Notes: generated by a model from the sequence alone, not told the origin. DNA of 64,000 nucleotides from Agapanthus africanus (GCA_030015575.1 JASDDO010000001.1:135117988-135181987), one strand, 5' to 3'; positions 33,344-46,044 are shown, counted from the stretch's first letter. Program-made: numbers and translations.

Positions 33344-35524
33344 TGTAAGTCCACGTTGCGACCCCCGGTTCTTACGGGGAGGCGGAAACGGTATAAAATC
33401 AAAATTTAACGCAAGAGGCAACATGGACTAAGCTAGGTCGGGATCTTTACCTAAACTAAAACTAGCATACTAAGCTAAAGATATTTAGCTACTCGGATGA
33501 AGATGGTTATACCTAAACTTGAACTCCTTCTCTTCAAGCTCCGATGGTGGTTCGATGGCTCCTTCTCGTTGTCTCCGTACGTCGAAGATAGATCCACTTG
33601 AAAGCTCCAACCTTTAGCTCCTTCTTCGTTCTTTGAAGAAACTAGTTCACTTGGTTTGCCAAACCTAGTGAACTAGAATGAGTAGAGAGGAAATAGAATG
33701 GGATTTTATCTATGGTTCTTGATTCTCAACTCATGAGACAAGAGAACCATAGATCAAGAGAGGGAGCAAGAGGTTGAGGGTGAGAGCAAGAAGAGAGCTC
33801 AAGAACAAGAGAGAGAATGAGCAAGAAAGAATGAGCAACTCTTTTGTCTTTCACCCTCTCATAATCCAAAGTGATCATAACTCATCATATCAAAAAAGTC
33901 TTATGTGATGGTTAGAAGCAACCATAACCTTATCATGTCATGCACTCATTTTACTCAAATGAGCAAGCAAGTAAAAGTCTTTGGCATGAAATGATAACCA
34001 TGGTTATCATGATGGTCAACTAGTCAAGCCTAGTCAACCGGTCAACAAGTCAACAAAAGTCAACAAGTCAACAAAGTCAACAAGTCAACAAAAGTCAACA
34101 AGTCAACAACCATATCACCATAATACTTAATTAATATAATAGTTAATCACATATCATATTCTCATTAGGGTTGAGCATAAAGTCAAATAGTCAACGGTCA
34201 ACTGTCAACAACCCTAATGAGAATCCGCAGCCTCTGCCTCCCTGTCAACTGTGCATACACACCCGCATCCGCGTTCCGAGGAACACGAATGCAAACTGGA
34301 TAAATCCAATCCCATAAGGTACACTAGGATCTGGCTTAAACCAAAGCCCGCTAGTGTAAACTGTCCGGACACTGTACGTGCACAAGTGCACGGATGTGAC
34401 CGAACCCTGTCGCAAAACCATGCGACCTGTCGCAATACCATGCGATCTCTACTCTTTTGCCTAAAGGCGAAAAGCTTTCTGTGTGGGACTCTAAAGACTC
34501 GACACTACGCTGGCAGTGGGTTTAACCACAGACCGCAAGCGGCACTAGCTGTGCGTAACGGTCCCCAGGTAATGCCGACAAGAAGACCGACGAGGCGAAA
34601 CCCATCTGAACTCCTACTGAGCCTGAGTGTGACATTCTCCGTACAGTCCGGTCTGTTCGTCTGATACATCGCATGGCGGGCCTAGGGGGCGGTAAACGTC
34701 AGTCCCCCAATAGCGGTACAAGTCGTGCCGGAGTGAAGCCCAATACACCCTGAGATAACACTGGAAACCTACCAGTATATCTCGTTTGCCCTGGCCAGGG
34801 ACTACTCGTATAATGGCTCTCCTAGACACAGCGCGATGTCAACCCCCAATACCGGGAGAGACGAATCCTGTCTAACCGTCACTGCCTCCAAGTGCTTCGG
34901 GACTGCACCCAACCACCACCTGTTTGCACGACTCCTTTGAGCCGTGGTAGGGTAGTGATCAAAGTACAGTGGGAACACACCCGAGGCGAAGTGACAGTGT
35001 CAAGTCAGCGGACTAAGCTGTACTCATGTCACCTGGGAACTGATAACTGACGATAGGTATAATACCAACTAGTCAGTTCCCGACGAGTCCTGTCCAGTGT
35101 ACCCGTAACCTAACGAGCACCCGCATACTATCTCAAGTACGACGTACTGACGGCTGTGGGACAGACCGTCTCCCACACTGGGATGAGAAGCGCATGCGCT
35201 GGTCTACTCCGGAGTATCGATGCCCTGTCTCGATAGTCCTGCGACCAGGGACCTGCATAAGGATGTGCTTATGGATTACCCAGCCCCACTAGTGTGACGG
35301 CCATCACATCGCTGGTAATCAAGCAAAGATCCTAAGGGCTCCACTAATGCGTATAAGTGATATACTGAAATAAACACAAGTACACATTGAAGTAGAAACA
35401 AACCAAGTAGCATACTACTATTTTGAGCAAGATTGTATATACAAGGTGAATATCCCAAGCATCCATTAAGTAATATACAAACTAGTATGATACAGTAATG
35501 GCCTCTAGGGCATATACACTAACA
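33344..35524 (-). mobile_element. Copia-C 5' LTR
   Basis: 2181 bp, the same length as the 3' LTR. Differences seen by eye include C/T near 25516/33581, T/C near 26215/34280, C/T near 26382/34447, G/A near 26743/34808 and T/G near 27210/35275. It abuts Gypsy-T1 second RNase H sequence at 35525. Confidence 0.95.
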
Positions 35525-35629
35525 GCTCCGTCGAAGTAGAGCTCCCAACATGGCCCGTCATCCTCGAGGAGCAGCACTTGTTCGTCGGGTAACTCGCAAT
35601 TGAGCGGCGACCCTTCTGGTATGGTGATT
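35525..35629 (-). pseudogene. Gypsy-T1 start of the second (Tat-type) RNase H
   Basis: The minus strand reads ELPDEQVLLLEDDGPCWELYFDGA, the linker and first strand of the extra RNase H found in Tat-lineage pol, with its first catalytic Asp in YFDGA. Copia-C cuts it right after FDGA. Upstream it is separated from the first RNase H by the insert at 35630-37245. Confidence 0.78.
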
Positions 35630-37245
35630 TGGTAAAAAAAATAATAGGTAGTAATAGTAACCGCAATCAATAATAGTGTCTCGTGTAGCAAGCGTTAGTG
35701 AGCACGGGTCGTCCTCTGGGATTCGAGGAATTCGTAAATTCTTGCTTTAGTTGAGTCGAAAGAACTAGTAAAGAAATTCAAGAAATTGTTTAAGATTTGG
35801 TTGAATTAATATTTTCAAAAAAATCACGAAATTGTTTTCAAGAAAGGAAATCAAGAAAATGTTCAAGATCGAATTATCAAGAAAATATGAAGAAGGATTG
35901 TACGATTCGATCGGATTTAGTAGCCATGGATGACTAGTAAATGTAACTCATCTTTTCTATTGACAGTTTAACGCTATATTGATGGCGATGAATGCGGATT
36001 AGGGTTTTTTGGAAGAAACTAGGGTTTCTTCACTATAGTCCCTTGTCCTTTCATTGATCCCATTCATTTTCTAGCCCTCACAAAAAGATCGTTAATCTTA
36101 TCTCACATTGTGGTCAAGATAATCAATAATTTGATATCGTACCCAATGAGGATGTTAACGATTCTTTTGCGAAGGTTTGTAAACTTCATAAGACTAAAGA
36201 AAAGTATATAATTCTATCATCCATCGATCAATCCTAATCCTATGGATCCTAGCAAGCGGAGATTTACTCGCGCATCCTGAAAATAGAAGAAAGATTAGAA
36301 AAAAAACTCATAATGCGGAATTTTAAAAGAAAGCGAAATTGAAACTGATTATTACGTTTATTATTCAACTTCAAATTACAACTTCTTCAATCCGAGATTA
36401 CAAGAAGAACCGCTCTCGATCACTCCCTTGAAGAGGTAATTTTTCCGTTGATCTGTACGTTGCTCGATCACCGTGAGTCTTGGACCTGTCGTGGATCGCG
36501 TGCTCGATGATGAAGATCGGCTTCGTATAAAGGATCTTTTGTTGAATGAATTTGGGTTTTGGATCTTGGATTTGATGTTGGCTCATTTCTTGATTTGGTT
36601 TGATGAATGAATTTGGGGAAAATTAGGAACTAATTTTTGGGAACTAAATGGGAACTCTTTCTCTTAAGCCCTTCGTCCTTTTTATAGCCCCCTTTCCAAG
36701 CTTCCCCAACAAGCTAGGTTGTTATAGAGAAGTTTCCAGAACAAGATTGTTACAACGAGACTTTCTCAACAACCTAGGACGTTGAGAAGAAGTTTCCAGA
36801 GAGTTCCCGACCCCCAAGCCCATGACTCGGCCGCGGATCCGAGGCGACTCGGCCTGACTCGGTCGCGGTTCCGCGTCCAATTGGTGGCTTCATTGCTTCA
36901 AAATTATGTGGTCTTCTTCTGTTGATCTATGGGTATTTATGTGATATCTGGAATCTTCTTATCTCTTCTGAATTTCTGTCAGTATTTGATTCTTCGACTT
37001 TCTTGTATTTTATCGGCAGATTCCTGATTCCCGATATCTGACCTGAGCAAATCTTGCACAAGATCTCAATGAAGAATGTGAGATACAAAATATTATGCGT
37101 AAAAATATTAAACACACAATTTCCTTCATAATGTTGATTATAATGTATAACACATGGTAAACGATATTTTGCAGATGAACTTCTAATATGTGTTATATTT
37201 ATAGAAAATACCTTTAGATGATTAAGAAAAGTAAGGAAATTTTCA
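35630..37245 (-). mobile_element. LTR-like insertion of about 1.6 kb, lineage uncertain
   Basis: Interrupts Gypsy-T1 pol between the ALADFLAAHP linker and the ELPDEQ segment. On the minus strand it could run from TGAAAATTTCC to TTTTTTACCA. It has a TATA-like CTATAAAAAGG (36688-36678) and an AATAAA-type signal near 36360, as an LTR would. No ORF or PBS was seen, so a solo LTR is the best guess. The flanking 5-mers match poorly, so the edges are approximate. Confidence 0.5.
36679..36687 (-). promoter_or_regulatory. TATA-like box in the unassigned LTR-like insert
   Basis: CTATAAAAA on the minus strand, followed by a long leader-like AT-rich stretch. Confidence 0.45.
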
Positions 37246-37914
37246 TGTTAAAAGTGCACTATTTTCGACTGAACATATGGGATGAGCAGCAAGGAAGTCG
37301 GCGAGGGCTTGCCCATTTTTCTGCTTTCTGAGGAGAATAGATTATGTCAAATTCAAGCAGCATGACAGCCCATCTTGCCATTCTACCGGCTAGGCTTGCT
37401 TAGGTCATTAAGTGTTTGAGCGGGTCGACCTTGGAGATCAGCATAACCCGATGGACGAGAAAATAGTGTCTTAGCTTTTTCACGGCAAATATCAGGGCCA
37501 GGAACTGCTTTTCGATTGGGAAATAGTTATGTTCCGTCCTGACTAATGTTCGACTGGGGTAGTAGAGGGCATTCTTTTTTCCTTCCTCATTGTTCTGAGT
37601 GAGGAGTGCACCGAGTGACTCATCTAGCGCTGCAATATAGAGAATCAACGGTTTGTTTGGAATAGGAGCAGCAAGCACTGGAGGGTGCAGCAGGTACTGT
37701 TTGATATTTTCGAACGCTTCTTGACATTCGGCATCCTAGAAAAAAAGAGCTCCTTTCTTCATGTGCTTTGAGAAGGGCCTACATCTTCCCGATAATTTGA
37801 GATAAACCTTCGTATATAAGCAAGCTTGCCTTGAAAAGATCTCAGCTGAGTCAGATTTTTCGAAGGGGGCATCTCCATGATAGCCTTTATCTTTGATGGG
37901 TCAACTTCGATCCC
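37246..37914 (-). pseudogene. Gypsy-T1 first RNase H
   Basis: The 92-codon frame at 37400-37678 reads as the gypsy RT-associated RNase H: LILYIAALDESLGALLTQ, then EGKKNALYYPSRTL, then ERNYFPIEKQ-like FPIEKQFLALIFAVKKLRHYF. It continues in broken frame to 37258 with the linker ALADFLAAHP. Stops separate it from RT upstream (near 37740 and 37911) and interrupt it at 37400. The expected catalytic Asp in the first strand is present (AALDES). Confidence 0.85.
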
Positions 37915-38613
37915 TCAATGTCGGACTATGAAGCCCAGGAATTTTCCTGATGACACGCCAAAAGCGCACTTCAGAGGATTCGTCTTCAGATCATATTCCC
38001 TCAGTCGGGTGAAGACGGTCCTGAGATCTTGAATGTGATCGGCCTTGGCTTCGGTCTTAACGATCAAATCATCAACATAACATTCAACGACTTTATGGAT
38101 TAAGTCATCAAAGATTTTGGTCATTGCCCTTTGATATGTGGCGCCTGCATTTTTCAATCCGAACGGCATCACCTTGTAGCAGTATATTCCGATCGGGGTT
38201 CGGAATGCTGTGTGTTTCTCATCCTCGGGCGACATCATGATCTGATTATATCCAGACGAGCCATCCATAAAATTGAACAGCTCATAATTTGAGGTATCGT
38301 CGACCATTATTTCCATGACCGATAGCAGGAAATCATCTTTAGGGCATGCTTTGTTAAGGTCTCTAAAATCGGCGCAGACTAGGATCTGCCCATTCTTCTT
38401 TTTCACTGGGACGATGCATGCTATCCAGTCTGCATATTTCTCTTCTCTGATTAAACCGGCATCGATGAGTTTCTTTGTTTCCTCGATGACCTTTTCTTCT
38501 AGCTCCCTTCTCATTCTTCGAGGAGCTTGTTTGACTGGCTTGGCATCAAGAGATATAGCCAGCTTATGCACGGCCACTTCAGGGGAGAGGCCAGGATTTC
38601 TTTGTACGTCCAT
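37915..38613 (-). pseudogene. Gypsy-T1 reverse transcriptase
   Basis: A 232-codon frame covering most gypsy RT motifs: KQAPRRMR, VPVKKKNGQILVCADFRDLN, MDGSSGYNQI, FGLKNAGATYQRAM and the catalytic YVDDLIVK near 38064-38084. It ends with FLGFIVRH and a TGA at the position of an expected Arg codon, consistent with C-to-T decay. Its first codons overlap the upstream frame; the polypeptide continues from 38514-39500 through a one-base frameshift near 38600. Confidence 0.9.
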
Positions 38614-39500
38614 GCGAAGCAGTCGGCGAACTCATACAGCAGGGCAATTATATGCTCTTTCATTTCCTTTGACAAGAGTGAGCATATGTAGGTCGGCTTT
38701 GGATTATCGAGCGTTTCCAAATCAATCTCGGTTAGCTCGTCGAAGGTTGCTTGTCCGCCATTTTCGAACTCTTGAGGAGCTTCTTCTGGCTCGGCTAGCT
38801 CATCTTCATCATTTGACTCTTCGTTGGCTTTCCCAATACGGATCATGTGGCATGCCTTGACATCAGGTTGAATGAAACCTATTCCCCGTCTATCTGGGAC
38901 TCGTCCATCGATGAGTGCTCGGACCTGAAGCGGATGCCATAGCCCTTCGTAAAACTTCGCTTCGGAATCCGTTTGATATAGCCGACACCCGCACTTTTTA
39001 AAGTATTCCCGCATCTCAGGTGCATAATATCTGAGATTGAGGATGGCTCTTATACCTTTCTCGGATGGAAGGCATGTCACAGACAAATCGTCCGGGTGCG
39101 CGACGGGATTTGACCTATAAAACAGGATGCCTTTCTGTCCACTTTTCCTTCCGGGAACGTAGAAAGTTTTCAGCTGGTCCATGGTGGAGACTGATAATGC
39201 ATCGAGCTCTTTGCACATCTGTTCCAGCACCCTTGTGACGGCTAGGGACCTTTCTGCAACGTCGAAGGTCTCTCGTAGCTTTGCTTGTTGCGTGGGGGCC
39301 CAATCTGTATAGCTGTTGTAAGGCAGGTTCTCTTCCTCCAACTCTTCAGTGTCGCTGCCTAAACGAGGGCGAATTTTGCTGTCGGATGGGCCTTCAATAT
39401 CAGACTCGTCCGTATTGCTACCAAAATGAGGGCGGTTTTTATGGATGGACGGACTTCCAACGTCGGACTCATCAGTGTCACTGCCGAAACGCGGACTCAC
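38514..39500 (-). pseudogene. Gypsy-T1 region between protease and reverse transcriptase
   Basis: An open stretch of 329 codons on the minus strand, joining protease to RT. It contains acidic repeats (RFGSDTDES, HFGSNTDESD, RLGSDTEELE) at its start and ADCFAWTYKE at its end, which normally leads into RT. The frame is lost near 38600. The repeated SDTDE-type blocks look like a short internal duplication. Confidence 0.78.
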
Positions 39501-40078
39501 TTAGGGGTTTTTGCTTCTGAAAGTGACAGCCGGCTCAGACTTGCTTTTGAGTTTCGGGGCCGTTCTGTCTTTGGTCAGCTGTGGCTCAGCACTTTGGAGG
39601 TTCACAAAGTACCGAGAATCTTCATATCGGACTTCATGCATACCGAACGGCTGGATGTCTCTGTCAATGCGTCTTTCTTCGCCATTTTTAGTATACTTCA
39701 TGCTTTGATGGAGAGTTGACGGAACGATGCCATAATTATGGAGCCACGGCCGTCCCAAGAGAATTTTATAAGACGTGTCAGCGTCGATCACGTATATCTT
39801 AGTTTCGGTTTGCAGATCCCCAAATTTGATTGGCAGAGCTATAGACCCCAGAACTTGCTGGCAGTTTTGATTGAAGCCTTAAATGACAATTCTTTCCCTT
39901 GACAGGTGTTGGACGTCCATTGACAAACTCTTCAGAGTCCGCAAGTTCATGATGTTCACTGAGGATCCCAGATCAATCAATATGCGATTAATCCGATCTC
40001 CGTCGTTGTACCCGGTCACGTAAAGCGGCCAGTTATGCTCAGCTATTCCCAGTAGCAGGTCTTCATCCTTAAATGTGA
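39501..40078 (-). pseudogene. Gypsy-T1 protease region
   Basis: The minus strand near 39990-39940 reads ILIDLGSSVNIMNL, an aspartic-protease active site of the gypsy type. It is followed after a stop (TAA at 39880-39878) by VIDADTSYKILLGRPWLH, the conserved end of the domain. The in-frame stop and the further stop at 39501 show decay. Confidence 0.8.
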
Positions 40079-40759
40079 CTACGGCGGTATGAGGGTGTAC
40101 TGGGCTTCTTTCATATTATTTTTCATAAAGCGGGCCTGGTATCGCTCGGGGTTTTGTAAAGCGTGAATGAGAACATCTCTAAGTTCTTTAGATAGGACCA
40201 AGGCATCATAGATGCTCAGGAAAGACGGAAGCTTACAGAGATAGGCCAAGACATTATAGTCCACTGAGGAAGGACTCGAGTTTTCATGAGCTGGCTCTCT
40301 GCCATCTTCTTCATTAACGACTTGTTTTTCCTTTCCTTTTGGGGCGTTGCCCTGATTTGGTGGTAGTGCCCTGCCACTTCTGAGCTGGATTTGGTTAGCC
40401 TTTAAGGAGAGCTCCTCGTCCTCCTCAGGAAAATATAGCTCTTCCTCAGAGTCGCTACCATGGTGGACGACGTAGCAGGTCACTATAGGAATCTCGTTAT
40501 TGGAGTTTTCTTCCAGCTCCTCCAGAATCTCAGCCACTTCCATGGGGAAGAACTCCTTCAGTTGAATTAGAGTTCTTTCTTTTTGTTCATATTCTTCGAG
40601 GGAATCAATATATTTTTGAATGGTCGATCTCTCTGCAGACTCTTTATCGTGTCGAGCCGCCCTTTTCTTCTTCTTGAGCTTTTTAGATTTTCAGCCCGAT
40701 TGAGCCAAATTGGTAGCTGGAATAGTGGGCTCCTTCTTCCCTCTCCATTCCGTTATGGG
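40079..40759 (-). pseudogene. Gypsy-T1 Gag-protease linker
   Basis: A 154-codon frame (40543-40079), rich in Glu (ILEELEENSNNE, SDSEEELYFPEEDEELS) and ending in a helix-rich segment (LRDVLIHALQNPERY). It connects Gag to protease. No catalytic motif. It is interrupted at 40764 by a solo Copia LTR and resumes at 42809. Confidence 0.7.
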
Positions 40760-40764
40760 CTCTT

Positions 40765-42803
40765 TGTTAGTGTATATGCCCTAGAGGCCATTACTGTATC
40801 ATACTAGTATGTATATTACTTGATGGAAGCTTGGGATATTCACAGTTGTATATACAATCTTGCTCGAAATGGTAGTATGCTACTTGGTTTGTCTCTGTTT
40901 TAATGTATACATGTGTTTCTTTTATTATATCACCTATACGCGTTAGTGAAGCCCTTAGGATCTTTGCTTGATTACCAGCGTTGTGATGGCGCTCACACTC
41001 ATGGGGCTAGGTAATCCATAAGCACATCCTTATACTGGTCCCTAGTCGTAGGACTATCGAGACAGGGCATCGATACTACGGAGTAGACTAGCGTATGCGC
41101 TTCTCATCCCAGCGTGGGAGACGGTCTGTCCCACAGCCGTCAGTACGTCGTACTTGAGATAGTATGCGGGTCCTCGTTAGGTTACGAGTACACTGGACAG
41201 GACTCGTCGGGAACTGTTGGTTGGTATTATACCTATCGTCAGTTATCAGTTCCCAGGTGACATGAGTACAGCTTAGTCCGCTGACTTGACACTGTCACTT
41301 CGCCTCGAGTGTGTTCCCACTGTACTTTGATTACTACCCTACCACGGCTCAAAGGAGTCGTGCAAACAGGTAGTAGTTGGGTGCAGTCCCGAAGCACTTG
41401 GAGGCAGTGACGATTAGACAGGATTCGTCTCTCCCGGTATTGGGGGTTGACATCGCGCTGTGTCCAGGAGAGCCATTACACAAGTAGTCCCTAGCCAGGG
41501 CAAGCGAGATATACTGGTAGGTTTCCAGTGTTATCTCAGGGTGTTCTGGGTTACACCCCGACACGACTTGTACCGCTATTAGGGGACTGACGTTTACCGC
41601 CCCTCTAGGCCCGCCATGCGATGTATCAGACGAACAGACCGGACTGTACGGAGACTGTCACATTCAGGCTCAGTAGGAGTTCAGATGAGTTCACCTCGTC
41701 AGTCTTCTTATCGGCATCTACCTGGGGACTGTTACGTACAGCTAGTGCCGCTTGCGGTCTGTGGTTAAACCCACTGCCAGCGTAGTGTCGAGTCTTTAGA
41801 GTCCCACACAGAGAGTTATTCGCCTTTAGGCAAAATGAGTAGAGGTCGCATGGTTTTGCGACAGGGTTCGTTCACATCCGCGCACTTGTGCACGTTTGCT
41901 GTCCGGACAGCTTATACTAGCGGGCTTTGGTTTAAGCCGGATCCTAGTATATGATTTGGGATTGGTCTTATCTCATTGTATTCGTGTTACTCGGATCACG
42001 GATACGGGTGCGTATACACAGTTGACTGAGACAGAGGCAGAGGACTTTGATTAGGGTTAATGACCATTGTCATTTTCTTAACCCTAATGCTTGTGTGTGT
42101 ATTATGAATAATTGATATTAGTTAAATATAATTGTGCATGGTTAGGGTTGTTGACCTTTTGACCATACTTGACTTGTTGACCTAGGTTGACACTTTGACC
42201 ATCATCATTCCATATAAAAGATGCTCTTTGATCCTTGCAATTTGCATTAAATATGAAATGATAATGGTCAAGTCTTGATTAACCATGACAATTATCTAGC
42301 TAATTATCTAATTTCATAATTCACCCATATTAGAGAGAATGGTTCATTATTTCTCTCATTCTATCATATAGATTCTCTCTCCTCCTCTTCCTCTCTCTCA
42401 AGCTCTCCCCTCTCATGAGTTGAGAAACACATGAGCTTGAGATAAACCTCTCTAAAGTAATCTCTACTCTCATCTAAGGTTCTAGGATTAGCACTTCTAG
42501 CATCTTAGTTACTTCTAGCTTGAAGTTGAAGCCAAAGGTTGAGGCTCTCGGGTGGATCCTTCTTCGACTAGAGAAGGCGACAAGGTGATCTCTTTCTTCC
42601 ACTCCAAGGAGCAAGGAGAGAAGGACATAAAGCCCAAGGTATAACCTTTCTTCCATGTAGCTAAGACTAGTTAGCTTGTAGTTAGTTTTTTTTAGCAAAG
42701 ATCCTCCTTTAGTTAGTCCATGTTGCCTAGTTCGATAAAAATCCGATTTTTATACCGTTTTCCGCCTCCCCGCAAGCACCGGGGTGGGCAACGTGGACTT
42801 ACA
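40765..42803 (+). mobile_element. Solo Copia LTR (Copia-C family-like)
   Basis: 2039 bp from TGTTAGTGTATATGCCC to GTGGACTTACA, with CTCTT on each side (40760-40764 and 42804-42808). No PBS or PPT adjoins it, so it is the product of LTR-LTR recombination. Both ends match the Copia-C LTR ends; the middle is more diverged. It interrupts Gypsy-T1 Gag. Confidence 0.95.
42051..42087. repeat. Inverted repeat in the solo LTR
   Basis: TTAGGGTTAA (42051-42060) pairs with TTAACCCTAA (42078-42087), a 10-bp stem. Confidence 0.7.
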
Positions 42804-42808
42804 CTCTT

Positions 42809-45444
42809 TCTGAAGTAGCTTTAGCATCTTCTTCATCTTTTTATACATGTGCATGCTCCATGGAGGCTGCGGCGAGTCAGTTTCATTTCTCAGGGTAGCG
42901 GGTTCAGCTGTCTGCTCCCAGAAGGATTTAGCTTGTGTCTGTATGAAGTTGGTGGTTGCAGCTTGGTTGTTCACCAACACACACTTGGACAACTCGATCT
43001 CCCCAGTCTTGTAATGCTTTTCGACCCAGTCTTTGAAAATATAGCAATCCTCGATCGCATGGCTCACTACTCGGTGGTACGGGCAATATAGAGGATTGTC
43101 GGTCATTTTTGCTTCGTGAGGTCTTTTTGACTCTGGCAATTGTAGACCATATTTCAAGGCATCTTTTAATATCTTGCGGACATTGTCCCTTCTGAAAGAG
43201 CAAACTTTGTTCTTTTTCTCCTCTAGGGAAGGCCCTTCTCCTCCCAGCACCGGCTTTCGAGACCGGTTAGTTTTGGATTCGCCCACCTTTTGCTTGTCTT
43301 CATTACGGACGCATTGAAGACGTAGGTATTGCTGGAATTCCCGCTTCTATGGTTGTCGTCCCTCTTGCTTTTCCAAGTCTTGTCTCTCTGAGAGTCCGGG
43401 GAAGACTCTTGCTTCGAGCGTTCCAACATTTGAACTTTCTTTGTCAGCTCTTGAAACGTCTTGAGGCCTGCTGTACAAAAGAATCGGACCATCTAATTGC
43501 TAAAGTTCCTAATGAGGAGGCAGACGGACTGGTCCTGCTCTAGCGGCGGTTCACACTTGACAGTGAGGTTGCGTCATCGGGAAATAAAGTCCTTGTTGCT
43601 TTCGTTTTTTCCCGGCTTGGTTCTCACGAGGTCAGCGATGGAGATTTTGTCACTAATACTCATGAATCTTTGCCAAAACAGAGACTCCATTTGGGCAAAA
43701 GTAGTGACGGACCCGTCTGGTATACTTGCGTACCGGTCGAAAGCGACGCCGATCAGGCTGTTGACAAACTGACGAAGAAGGAGTGCAACATTGCCCCCTG
43801 TATTTCCGCACGACGCTTTAAAGTGGGTGACGTGCTGATTTGCATTTCTCGTCCCGTCAAATCTTCCGAACTTAGGAATGACGTAGCCACTCGGGAACTC
43901 GATCAGATCGTACTGTGAGGGATGTGGCCGCCCACTGCTGCCAATTTCTTTCTGAGCTTCGGCTTCGGCTACAACGTTCTAACCTTTCTATTGACCAAAT
44001 CCATTATCCGAACTTGTGTTAGCGGGATGGCGCTATCTGGGGCCAAGGCGTCCCCAGAAGAGGAATGTGGCCGGCTTTTGTGCGGGTCACCCAATCTTGG
44101 ACCCAAAGGGACAGGCATCGGTTGCTTTGGGTTGTCATCACCCGGCTCATAAGTAGAGACTTGTGCTTGATTGGGAGGCGCCCGAGCAATTTGAGCCGTA
44201 AGCTGCATCACAACGTTCGTTAGGTCATCAATTTTTGAATAGAGCTTGGACATCTCTTTATTTTTGCTCCTGAGCTGTTTTCAAAGCTCTTGAAGCAGCT
44301 CTTGCTCTACGGTCCTGGGGCGGAAAGTCGGCTCTTCCTCGCTGTCCGAGCTTGACTCCATATGGACTGAGGGGTCTTTCTGCCTATCGGCCTCATCGAG
44401 AGGGTTTTTATCATCCGGAGGAGGTGGCTGATCTTGGGATCGGCAACCACATTCAAGCCGGATTGGGCTTGGGATGTGATGGCCACATCCTTGCTTTTGC
44501 TGCGCAAGTTATCGCTGGGCCGCACGCCCTCCATATAGACCATATGGATAACATATCCGGCCGTATTTTCATTATTGGCAGCTAATTTCGTGGACCACTG
44601 TCATGGCCCTTCTGTTTTGGTAACGGACAATCGATTGAAGATGGCTGGCCTGACCGATTCTTGAGTGGTGCTGGCTCTTCTTTTCTGGATTTGCCCTGCT
44701 GCTTTCGCACGGCATGGAGCGATTGATAGACTCTTGAAGAGATGGTTTCATGCTTTCTCTATTGGGGCTGGGACACGTCTTTTGTAGCATCATTCGGACT
44801 ACTATCTTCTTGATTCTGGCGGTCATGGCATTTTTCTGAACCCACTTCAGAGGTTTTAAGGAATTGCTGACTTTTACGGCCAACTCAGCCGTCGTCACAG
44901 GGTAACCCTGCTCTTGGAACCTCACAAGATTCCACTTGGCTAGAGTCCTAGCCCTCTTGTTGGCTCGATAACTGATCCTCTTCTGCCTTAAATTTTCTGA
45001 TTTGAGCACTTGGCAGGCTTTGGCTCTTCGGGGAGCCGCCGTAGACCGAGCGATGGAGAGCTTTGGAGATACGCCTAATTGTGCAATTGTCAGAGGCGTC
45101 GCCTGTGCTTGTCCGCGACGTTCGATGATGCCCTTTGTTCTGATAGTCTTGCCCCCGGCTGGAGCACCAGAGAGTCGTTCGGACACCGTATTACGTTTGA
45201 GTTGTGATGCCTTGGCGATCACAATGTTCGGCCTCCCGCCCCTTGAGGTCGGTTTGGCTGTTTGGTTTGCCGTGACCTCCGCCGGATGAGCGCTTCTGGT
45301 AGGGTAGATAATGATGGAACCAAATTGACGGGGTGGCTCCTCCCATTGCTGGCTGAGACTTGCAGGGAGAACCACGCGGGCATTGATCTTGACCACGTAC
45401 TGGATCGAGGTCACATCAGAAATAAAGCTCGTCTTGGGAGACAT
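42809..45444 (-). pseudogene. Gypsy-T1 gag
   Basis: Starts at the ATG at 45444. The first 290 codons (to 44572) include SQQWEEPPRQFGSI; Gypsy-T2 has a clearly related start at 55979. Later parts lie in several frames: 44253-43969 (coiled SKLYSKIDDLTNVVMQL and a Pro-rich stretch), the central gag domain 43900-43223 (RTKPGKNESNKDFISR then a TGA at 43576-43574, then RFFCTAGLKTFQEL), and 43286-42809 with YCPYHRVVSHAIEDCYIFKDWVE, a gypsy nucleocapsid-type motif. Frameshifts and at least one point stop show that it is inactive. Confidence 0.85.
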
Positions 45445-45588
45445 GATTGCTGAGTTCGAGATTGTAACTGAGAGCTGTTAACCTATACACACAAGAAAGA
45501 AAGAAAAATAACTTCAGTACAGGCAATCGATATATATGTTGATTGAGTTCGCATGAACGATTAACCCGAAATATGGGAGGAGAGAAAA
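45445..45588 (-). other. Gypsy-T1 5' leader
   Basis: A short leader between PBS and gag with no ORF. Contains a CAGTACAGGCAATC block that recurs, inverted, in Gypsy-T2 near 55907-55920. Confidence 0.7.
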
Positions 45589-45607
45589 GGTCCCACCGGG
45601 CGTGCCA
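45589..45607 (-). promoter_or_regulatory. Primer-binding site of Gypsy-T1
   Basis: Minus strand TGGCACGCCCGGTGGGACC, five bases inside the LTR edge. Gypsy-T2 has the same at 55828-55846. I did not assign the primer tRNA. Confidence 0.75.
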
Positions 45608-46044
45608 GAATCTGTAGGGTATTTTTCGTCACCCCAATGAGATGGGAGTACGCGTCGCTTATCAGGCGCACTACAGATTCTCCCTACCTAGGGTAGGCCG
45701 AGATTTATTGATTGTGGGGATCCAAATCTCCGGCAGCCGCAGACTAAGCTACCATTAATTACCCCTCGTCTTTGAAGCGAAGGAATCTCCGATTAACGGG
45801 TCAACTAATCAGGCGAACTCAATGTGCGGTGCTTGTGTGCATGTTTTTTTTTGGACGTATCGAGGGCCCGCAGAGTTTACGGGGTTCCCGCTATCCGGAT
45901 AGCTGGTTGGGGGTCAAGGGGGCTAGCAGCTCCCTTGCGAGGTGCGGGGCAGCGCCCCGTTAGAATTTTTTTCTAACGCGGAAGGCATTTTTAGTGTGGA
46001 GCATGTGCGAAAAGAGGGTGAGAAGTGTCCTGTGGACGCGTGTG

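Larger units (their letters stand above)
25172..35524 (-). mobile_element. Copia-C: young, potentially complete Ty1/copia element plus a stub of a tandem second copy
   Basis: Read on the minus strand: 5' LTR 35524-33344, PBS 33342-33331, leader, Gag-Pol ORF 31187-27474, PPT, 3' LTR 27459-25279, then a second PBS and 107 bp of leader (25278-25172) that should not be outside an element. The two LTRs are both 2181 bp and differ at only about five sites by eye. The layout LTR-internal-LTR-leader stub suggests a former tandem pair in which the second internal region, its outer LTR and part of Gypsy-T1 integrase were deleted. Confidence 0.9.

Noticed and set aside
38315..38860. 181-codon plus-strand frame
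   Set aside because: Antisense shadow of the Gypsy-T1 reverse transcriptase.
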